A stretch of 11,221 nucleotides of DNA from Promicromonosporaceae bacterium (GTDB lineage Bacteria; Actinomycetota; Actinomycetes; Actinomycetales; Cellulomonadaceae): assembly GCA_009780755.1 (NCBI GenBank), contig WQZL01000070.1:1-11221 (forward strand), in the 5' to 3' direction. The notes beneath the pieces are model-generated. The model ran no database searches, was not told the DNA's origin, and saw only the letters and a list, made by a program, of their open reading frames with translations. The translations under genes were made by a program, and so were the position numbers. Positions 6,726 through 11,221 of the stretch are shown here, piece by piece; the first letter of the stretch is position 1; the number at the start of each line of letters is the position of its first letter.

Positions 6726-7894
6726 CGGCTGGACGAATCTTGCCGCCGCTGCGCATTGGGCCGCTGGTTGTCGATACTCCGGTGGTGCTGGCGCCGATGG
6801 CGGGAGTGACCAATACGGCGTTTCGGCGGTTATGCCGTGAATCGGCTGCCTCCACCGGGTTTGACCCAGGGTTGTACGTGGCCGAGATGGTCACGTCACG
6901 TTCCCTGGTAGAGCGCAATCCGGCGGCGATTCGCATTGTCACCTTCGACGACGATGAGGTGCCTCGCTCGGCGCAGGTGTACGGCGTAGACCCGGCCACG
7001 GTGGGGGAGGCGGTGCGGATCATCGCGGGTGAGGGTCGCGCCGATCATGTCGATCTGAACTTCGGTTGTCCCGTGCCGAAGGTCACCCGTAAGGGCGGTG
7101 GTGGGGCGCTGCCCTGGAAGACGCGGCTGTTTGCCGACATTGTGCGCGCCGCCGTGCGCGCCGCCGAACCCTACGGCGTGCCAGTCACCGTCAAAACTCG
7201 CGAGGGTATCGACGAGGAGCATCTGACCTACCTTCAGGCCGGGCCGATTGCCGAGGCCGAGGGTGTCGCCGCCATCACCTTGCATGCTCGTACCGTTGCC
7301 ATGCGCTACAGCGGCGAGGCGCGCTGGCCATCCATCAAGCGACTTAAAGAGGCTGTGAGCATTCCGGTACTCGGAAACGGCGACATCTGGTGCGCCGATG
7401 ACGCCCTGCGCATGGTGGCCGAAACCGGCTGCAACGGCGTGGTGGTGGGGCGCGGCTGCCAGGGGCGGCCTTGGCTGTTTGCCGATCTTGCGGCTGCCTT
7501 CAACGGCCAAACCCTGCGGGTACGTCCGACGTTGGCCCAGGTGGCCGATGTGATCTCTCGTCACGGTGAGCTAATGGTGGCCCACTTCGGTGGCGATGAA
7601 GACAAGGGCGTTCGCGACCTGCGCAAGCACATGGCCTGGTATCTAAAGGGCTATCCCGTTGGCGGCGAGCGACGACATGCCCTGGCCACCGTTGAGTCGA
7701 TGGCCCAGTTGCGAACGTTCCTCGATGAGCTGGGTGATGCCCCGTATCCCGGTGAGGCCGCCGAGGGCGCGCGCGGACGTCAGGGATCGCCGAAGGCTCC
7801 GCACCTGCCGCATGGTTGGCTCGACTCCCATGAGCTAACCGAAGAGTGGGTAGAACGCCTCCGCCAAGCCGAACTAGCCGTAGACGGCGGCTAG
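6722..7894 (+). CDS. dusB: tRNA-dihydrouridine synthase
   Basis: This flavoenzyme reduces uridines in the D-loop of tRNAs. The 390 residues show the FMN-binding TIM barrel: PVVLAPMAGVTN (20-31), YVAEMV (52-57), AQVYG (84-88), the active-site loop LNFGCPVPKVTRKGGG with catalytic C116, VTVKTREG, a LHART segment, PVLGNGDIW, and GVVVGRGCQGRPW, which binds flavin phosphate. The C-terminal tRNA-binding domain contains HMAWYLKGYP. I chose GTG 6722, overlapping the toxin stop as GTGA; GTG 6719 is equally open and adds one residue. No strong ribosome site is present, so translation probably depends on coupling to the toxin. The stop TAG (7892-7894) overlaps the stop of the convergent peptidase gene. 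Confidence 0.96.
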   Translation: MTAGRILPPLRIGPLVVDTPVVLAPMAGVTNTAFRRLCRESAASTGFDPGLYVAEMVTSRSLVERNPAAIRIVTFDDDEVPRSAQVYGVDPATVGEAVRIIAGEGRADHVDLNFGCPVPKVTRKGGGGALPWKTRLFADIVRAAVRAAEPYGVPVTVKTREGIDEEHLTYLQAGPIAEAEGVAAITLHARTVAMRYSGEARWPSIKRLKEAVSIPVLGNGDIWCADDALRMVAETGCNGVVVGRGCQGRPWLFADLAAAFNGQTLRVRPTLAQVADVISRHGELMVAHFGGDEDKGVRDLRKHMAWYLKGYPVGGERRHALATVESMAQLRTFLDELGDAPYPGEAAEGARGRQGSPKAPHLPHGWLDSHELTEEWVERLRQAELAVDGG

Positions 7895-9390
7895 CGCAGG
7901 GAGGCCATCCAGGCTTCTACCGCGTCGGGGTCGCGGGGGAGGGCGGCGGAAAGGTTCTCGCAGCCATCGGCCGTGAGCAGCACGTCGTCCTCAATGCGGA
8001 CGCCGATGCCTCGGTACTCTTCCGGCACGGCCAGGTCGTCGGCCTTGAAGTACAGGCCCGGCTCGATGGTGAACACCATGCCCGGCTCCAGCACGCCATC
8101 CTTATACAGCTCATTGCGGGCCTGAGCGCAGTCATGAACATCCAGGCCGAGGTGGTGCGAGGTGCCGTGCACCATCCAGCGGCGGTGCTGCTGGCCGTCT
8201 TCGGTCAGGGACTCGGCGGCGGTGACGCCCACCGGTAGCAGCCCCCACTCTTCGAGGCGGGCGGCGATTACTTTCATCGCGGCGTTGTGTACGTCGATGA
8301 ACTTAGCCCCCGGCTTCGCGGCGGCGAATCCGGCATCGGCGGCGTCCAGCACCGCCTGGTAGACGCGGCGCTGCACAGCGGAGAACTTGCCGTTAACCGG
8401 CAGGGTGCGCGTCACATCGGCGGTGTAAAGGGAATCGGCCTCCACCCCCGCATCGAGCAGCACGAGTTCGCCATCGCGAACCACGCCATCATTAGTGATC
8501 CAGTGCAGGATGGTTGCGTTCTCTCCAGCAGCGGCGATGGTGTCGTAGCCGACGCCGTAACCCTCCAGGCGAGCGTGACTCTCGAAGGCGGTCTCGATGA
8601 CGCGCTCGCCGCGGCGATGCGCGACGGCGCGGGGCAGGGCGCGCACCACCTGTTCGAAGCCCTCGACGGTGCGGGCCACGGCCTCGCGCATCTGCTCGAT
8701 CTCGTAGGCGTCCTTGATGAGTCGAATCTCGGCGGCGGCGCGCACCAGGTCGGCATTGGTAAACGGCCAGGTGGCGGCCGCATCGCCGACCACCTCGGCG
8801 ATGGTCGCCTCGACCAGCGTCTCGACGCCTGGGTCGGCGCCGGTGATGACACACATCGGGGCGCCCGTTTCGAGGTCGGCGGCGAGATCATTCCGCAGCC
8901 CGTCGATGTGCCGGGCCTCGATGCCGGTCAGCGTGGTGACATCGGCCAGAGAAGGGCGGGCGCCCACCCAGAACTCGCCATAGCGGGCGTCGGCATAAAA
9001 CTCTTCGGTGTCGCGGGCCGCAAGCGGGCGAACATAGAGGGTGGCGGTGGCGTCGGAGCGGATCACCAACACCGCGTCCGGCTCCTGATCGGTGCCCAGA
9101 CCCGTGAGGTGCGCAAACGCCGTGTGAGGGCGGAAACGGTAGTCGGTGTCGTTCGAGCGCACCTTCAACGGCCCGGCAGGAATCACCAGGGTGGCGCCAG
9201 GCAGCCGTTCGGCCAACGCGGCGCGACGGGCCACGGTGTAGGCAGCGGCGGGACTGGGCGCGACGTTCAGGTCTGCCCGCGGCGCCCACTTGGAGGTAAT
9301 GAACTCGACAAACGCCTTCGACTTTGGCCGACTCCGGTGATCCTCCTCGGCGGGAACGGCGGCAGCGGTAGTGGGGGTGACATCACTCAT
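7891..9390 (-). CDS. pepP: Aminopeptidase P family metallopeptidase (M24B, Xaa-Pro type)
   Basis: This is a 499-residue protein with an N-terminal creatinase-like domain (about 45-215) and a C-terminal pita-bread M24 domain. The dinuclear metal ligands are all present: D313 (LLDAGVEAD), D325 (TADVTRTL), H412 in HGTSHHLGLDVHD, E443 (FTIEPGLYF) and E467 (VRIEDD). H408 and H419 match other conserved histidines of E. coli PepP. It should remove the first residue before proline in peptides, in the cytosol; no signal peptide is seen. I place the start at ATG 9390. The frame stays open back to 9582, but that extension is read through a tRNA-Arg fragment and an integrase stub and is not a real protein. 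The only ribosome-site-like sequence is the weak GGGGG of the tRNA acceptor strand. The ATG comes one nucleotide after the mature tRNA 3' end. Confidence 0.93.
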   Translation of the reverse strand: MSDVTPTTAAAVPAEEDHRSRPKSKAFVEFITSKWAPRADLNVAPSPAAAYTVARRAALAERLPGATLVIPAGPLKVRSNDTDYRFRPHTAFAHLTGLGTDQEPDAVLVIRSDATATLYVRPLAARDTEEFYADARYGEFWVGARPSLADVTTLTGIEARHIDGLRNDLAADLETGAPMCVITGADPGVETLVEATIAEVVGDAAATWPFTNADLVRAAAEIRLIKDAYEIEQMREAVARTVEGFEQVVRALPRAVAHRRGERVIETAFESHARLEGYGVGYDTIAAAGENATILHWITNDGVVRDGELVLLDAGVEADSLYTADVTRTLPVNGKFSAVQRRVYQAVLDAADAGFAAAKPGAKFIDVHNAAMKVIAARLEEWGLLPVGVTAAESLTEDGQQHRRWMVHGTSHHLGLDVHDCAQARNELYKDGVLEPGMVFTIEPGLYFKADDLAVPEEYRGIGVRIEDDVLLTADGCENLSAALPRDPDAVEAWMASLR

Positions 9391-9440
9391 GCGCCCCCGG
9401 CAGGATTCGAACCTGCGATGACGGGTTAGAAGCCTGCGGA
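9390..9440 (-). other. tRNA-Arg(UCU) 3' fragment, left attachment site of the island
   Basis: Read on the minus strand, this contains an anticodon-arm-like segment with loop CTTCTAA (anticodon TCT, arginine), a T arm GCAGG-TTCGAAT-CCTGC, the acceptor 3' strand CGGGGGC and discriminator G at 9392. The 5' acceptor strand GCCCCCG is absent upstream, and the anticodon stem has a mismatch, so this is not a working tRNA gene. The first 29 bp on the plus strand (9390-9418) recur perfectly at 10919-10947. Tyrosine integrases commonly use tRNA 3' ends as attB, and this fragment sits exactly between the core pepP-like gene and an integrase stub. It is therefore the likely host/island junction. Confidence 0.75.
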
Positions 9441-9448
9441 GTCCCCCT

Positions 9449-9461
9449 CCGCGATTCGCGG
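9449..9461. repeat. Hairpin CCGCG-ATT-CGCGG in the attachment region
   Basis: Five-bp arms surround a 3-nt loop. The second attachment region has a hairpin at the matching place (10975-10989) with a different stem sequence, so pairing rather than sequence is preserved. On the minus strand it occupies the place of the tRNA D arm. Confidence 0.5.
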
Positions 9462-9493
9462 GAGCAGCTCCTAGTTTGACATGTTTTGGCAGC

Positions 9494-9592
9494 ATGCCAA
9501 AACCACACGAGTCCCTACCCGCCATCGGCCAAGACGGTGCAGTAGCAATGATGGAGCCGATGCGTTCCTTTCCCGCGCTCATCCATCAATAA
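9494..9592 (+). pseudogene. Remnant 5' end of a tyrosine integrase gene
   Basis: ATG 9494 opens a 32-codon frame that ends at TAA 9590-9592. Its first residues, MPKPHESLPA, resemble the start of the intact integrase at 11021 (MPKLQKSPPPA). The upstream DNA matches too: TAGTTTGACATGTTTTGGCAGC before this ATG corresponds to TAGTCTGGCATGTTCTGGCGGC before the other. The similarity fades after about ten codons and no core-binding domain follows. I read it as the stub of an earlier integrase whose body was deleted. Just upstream, TTTTGGCA-GCA-TGCCAAAA (9484-9502) is a perfect inverted repeat spanning the start codon. Confidence 0.6.
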
Positions 9593-9645
9593 AGAGTAGT
9601 AGTGCTAGCCTTTACTGAAGGCGTGCCGAATGAAAGGATTAGATC

Positions 9646-10959
9646 ATGTCTGTTGGGTTGTGGGTTGAAGAGTTCGCTGCTCCACAGATGAGCGCGATGC
9701 GCTCTGTTGACCGCAAGGGTGGCCTCTACCTGCGTTATTTCCCCACCGGGCTCGATGAACACATGGCGAAATACCTCAATTCGGCCGCGGCTGAGTCGGT
9801 AACAGACGCTACTGCTGCGATTGCCAGGATTGGTCAGGTGCTGAGGGTCCGCCCCATGCCGATCTTGTATGCGACGCTGTTGCGTTCAGAGTCGATCTCG
9901 TCATCTTGGGTCGAGGGGCTTCGAGAAACCCCGCGAAACATCATGGTCGCTCAACTCGGTGACCACGATCCGGGCCTAACGGGGTACCAGTTTGAACGGC
10001 TTGGAACGGCACGAGCGATCCTGGGGAACCTGAAGTCAGTACGCACAGGGATCCGGTCACTGCGCCAGGAATGGACACACGGCGGGATCGATGACTTGCA
10101 TCGGATCATCACGCCAGATGTAGCTAGCGGCTACCGCAAGATCGATGTCCAGATCGGTGGCACATCGAAGGTGAGCGCAGACTACGTGGCTCCACCCGCC
10201 GAGCTGGTGCCCTCTTTGATGGCCAACCTCCTTGATTACGCCAACCGATCTTCTGATTCTCCCGTGACGAAAGCGGCGATCATCCATGCACAGTTCGAGA
10301 CCATCCACCCCTATGAAGATGGCAACGGCCGCACTGGACGGGTGCTAGTACACGGGTATCTTGCCCGGGCGGGGCTAGTTGATGAGGGAGTAATGCCACT
10401 ATCTGTGGTACTTCGACGCGCCCCCGAGCAGTACGTCAAACACTTGATGGCATTCCGCCACGGCGATCTGGCCGCGCGGAGCGCCGCAGTGAGTGAGTTT
10501 GTCGGCTACTTCGCGCAAGCGCTAACTGACTCAGTTGTTGAAACCGAGAAGGTGATAGCTCAGGCTGAGGCTGTTGAACAAGACTGGGCTGACCGGACGC
10601 GCCGGTTCCGCGCAGACTCAAAGATCCACGAAGCGGTGCGGGTGCTGGTTGAACAACCCGTCGTGACTGCCCGTTTCCTAGCAGCAACGCTTAACACCAC
10701 GGCGGTCACAGCACGCACCACCATCGATAACCTCCTCAGCGTGGGAGTGCTCGAAGAATCGGGTGGGCGGTTCAAGAGGTCCCAGGTGTATCAGGCATCG
10801 GCTTTGCTAAACATGATGGATCAACTCGTTCCAGGCTTACAGCCGACTGCGCTTCCCAAGCCAATCTGGCAATCACACCGGGCGACACCAGACACGATTA
10901 GCAGTGAATCCTCGGCAGTGCGCCCCCGGCAGGATTCGAACCTGCGACCGACGGATTAG
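9646..10959 (+). CDS. Fic/DOC family protein (class II, self-inhibited) with C-terminal winged helix
   Basis: This is a 437-residue putative nucleotidyl (AMP) transferase. Residues 20-140 are the Fic N-terminal helical region with the inhibitory (S/T)xxxE(G/N) motif at S86-SWV-E90-G91, which places it in class II. The core motif HPYEDGNGRTGR is at 221-232, with the catalytic histidine H221 and phosphate-binding GNGR intact, preceded by AQFETI. Residues 315-400 look like a winged-helix DNA-binding domain (SKIHEAVRVLVEQPVVTARFLAATLNTT... in outline). It should transfer AMP to hydroxyl side chains of unknown targets, restrained by E90. ATG 9646 has AAAGGA 7 nt upstream. The last 12 residues (RPRQDSNLRPTD) are translated from the tRNA-Arg fragment, so the natural C-terminus was probably lost or extended when the element inserted. 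It is cargo of the island. Confidence 0.93.
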   Translation: MSVGLWVEEFAAPQMSAMRSVDRKGGLYLRYFPTGLDEHMAKYLNSAAAESVTDATAAIARIGQVLRVRPMPILYATLLRSESISSSWVEGLRETPRNIMVAQLGDHDPGLTGYQFERLGTARAILGNLKSVRTGIRSLRQEWTHGGIDDLHRIITPDVASGYRKIDVQIGGTSKVSADYVAPPAELVPSLMANLLDYANRSSDSPVTKAAIIHAQFETIHPYEDGNGRTGRVLVHGYLARAGLVDEGVMPLSVVLRRAPEQYVKHLMAFRHGDLAARSAAVSEFVGYFAQALTDSVVETEKVIAQAEAVEQDWADRTRRFRADSKIHEAVRVLVEQPVVTARFLAATLNTTAVTARTTIDNLLSVGVLEESGGRFKRSQVYQASALLNMMDQLVPGLQPTALPKPIWQSHRATPDTISSESSAVRPRQDSNLRPTD

Positions 10960-10990
10960 AAGTCCGGCGCTCTCCCCGTGAGTCACGGGA
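10919..10990 (-). other. Second tRNA-Arg(UCU) 3' fragment / attachment site with tRNA-like D arm
   Basis: On the minus strand it reads, in tRNA order: GCTC...GAGC D stem with an oversized 16-nt loop that itself folds, anticodon stem CCGGA/TCCGT with loop CTTCTAA (TCT, Arg), T arm GCAGG-TTCGAAT-CCTGC, CGGGGGC and discriminator G (10921). What should be the 5' acceptor strand is CTATGCG, which cannot pair with CGGGGGC, so a normal cloverleaf is impossible. Positions 10919-10947 are identical to 9390-9418. An integrase gene begins 31 bp beyond the end of this region. A tRNA finder may report it as a pseudo-tRNA. I read it as the attachment site separating two tandem elements. Confidence 0.7.
10975..10989. 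repeat. Hairpin CCCGTG-AGT-CACGGG in the second attachment region
   Basis: Six-bp perfect arms surround a 3-nt loop, at the same place relative to the 29-bp repeat as the hairpin at 9449-9461, with a different stem sequence. It is the oversized D arm of the tRNA-like fragment on the minus strand. Confidence 0.5.
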
Positions 10991-10998
10991 GCTGCGCA

Positions 10999-11025
10999 TA
11001 GTCTGGCATGTTCTGGCGGCATGCC
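10999..11025 (+). promoter_or_regulatory. Candidate integrase promoter with inverted repeat over the start codon
   Basis: TAGTCT (10999-11004) is a possible TANNNT -10, and the same hexamer position is kept as TAGTTT (9472-9477) before the integrase stub, with equal 16-nt spacing to ATG. GGCATG (11005-11010) and CATGCC (11020-11025) form an inverted repeat around the start codon, a possible site for integrase or repressor binding. No strong ribosome site is present. Confidence 0.35.
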
Positions 11026-11221
11026 GAAACTACAAAAATCTCCTCCACCCGCTCAGTGGCAACCGTCAGTCGATGGTTGGCTTGACCATTTGGCATCGCG
11101 AAAACTCTCGGACGCTACTCTCCGGACTCGCAGGCAGTCTGTCGTGCAATTCGCTCGACAGTCGAGGGTTGATACTCCCGAACGAGTTAGTCATCGAGAC
11201 ATCGAACGATGGTTGGCGCGC
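11021..11221 (+). CDS. Tyrosine recombinase/phage integrase, N-terminal part (3' truncated by window edge)
   Basis: From ATG 11021 the frame stays open for 67 codons to the window edge. After a basic, proline-rich start (MPKLQKSPPPAQWQP) come VDGWLDHLASRKLSDATLRT, RRQSVVQFARQSRVDTPERV and SHRDIERWLAR. This is the SAM-like core-binding domain typical of the N-terminus of tyrosine recombinases (XerC/D and phage integrases), including the four-helix pattern ending in an IERWLA helix. The catalytic domain with the R-H-R-Y residues is outside the window and could not be checked. It lies 31 bp from a tRNA-Arg fragment and reads away from it, the usual arrangement for an element integrated at a tRNA gene. 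It is probably the integrase of the right-hand element. Confidence 0.85.
   Translation, partial: MPKLQKSPPPAQWQPSVDGWLDHLASRKLSDATLRTRRQSVVQFARQSRVDTPERVSHRDIERWLAR

Noticed and set aside
8287..9429. 380-codon open frame on the plus strand opposite the aminopeptidase
   Set aside because: It is antisense to a clear M24 gene with all metal ligands. The composition (Gly/Arg/His-rich, no motif) is that of a high-GC shadow frame.
9391..9582. N-terminal extension of the aminopeptidase frame back to an ATG at 9582
   Set aside because: It translates the tRNA-Arg fragment and the antisense of the integrase stub. M24B homology begins after ATG 9390.
10919..10999. Functional tRNA-Arg gene on the minus strand
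   Set aside because: The acceptor 5' strand cannot pair with CGGGGGC, and the D loop is 16 nt. Only the T arm, the acceptor 3' end and most of the anticodon arm are tRNA-like.
1..11221. CRISPR array or insertion-sequence transposase
   Set aside because: No regularly spaced repeats with spacers and no transposase motif were seen. The only mobile-element proteins are the integrase and its stub.

Overview
The window is high-GC DNA from an actinobacterium, most likely the Actinomycetales/Actinomycetaceae. The evidence is an actinobacterial style of SLH repeat, a DUF2505 protein, a single-chain dimeric GlyRS, TANNNT -10 boxes placed for leaderless mRNAs, and frequent GTG starts. This placement is inferred from style, not from a database match.

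Layout from left to right. The first 241 bases are the C-terminus of an S-layer-homology (SLH) surface protein. An OFA-type MFS transporter (311-1549) follows. It converges on, and overlaps by 4 bp, a LacI-family repressor that is itself translationally overlapped by an upstream DUF2505 gene (minus strand, 3070-1546). A 68-bp symmetrical four-site inverted repeat fills the divergent region between DUF2505 and glyS. Next is a tRNA-related block: glyS, then an accessory cassette (a DUF4143 AAA ATPase with its own operator-like promoter, and a PIN-domain toxin-antitoxin pair), then dusB, whose start overlaps the toxin stop by 4 nt. dusB converges on a peptidase M24/aminopeptidase P gene, sharing the bases of the two stop codons.

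The right-hand 1.8 kb is the edge of a mobile island. Two directly repeated 3' fragments of a tRNA-Arg(UCU) gene (minus strand) begin at 9390 and 10919, with 29 bp identical. Each is followed by the start of a tyrosine-integrase gene on the plus strand. The first integrase start is a degenerate stub (9494-9592). The second is intact as far as seen and runs out of the window (11021 onward). A class II Fic protein lies between them, and its reading frame ends inside the second tRNA fragment. This looks like a tandem array of tRNA-Arg-targeted elements abutting the pepP-like gene. The intact tRNA-Arg is predicted to lie beyond the right edge.

The core genes are glyS, dusB, the pepP-like gene and probably DUF2505/LacI. 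The accessory material is the ATPase plus TA cassette and the island. Several gene pairs are extremely compact (4-nt start/stop overlaps, shared stop codons), so transcription and translation of neighbours are probably coupled.
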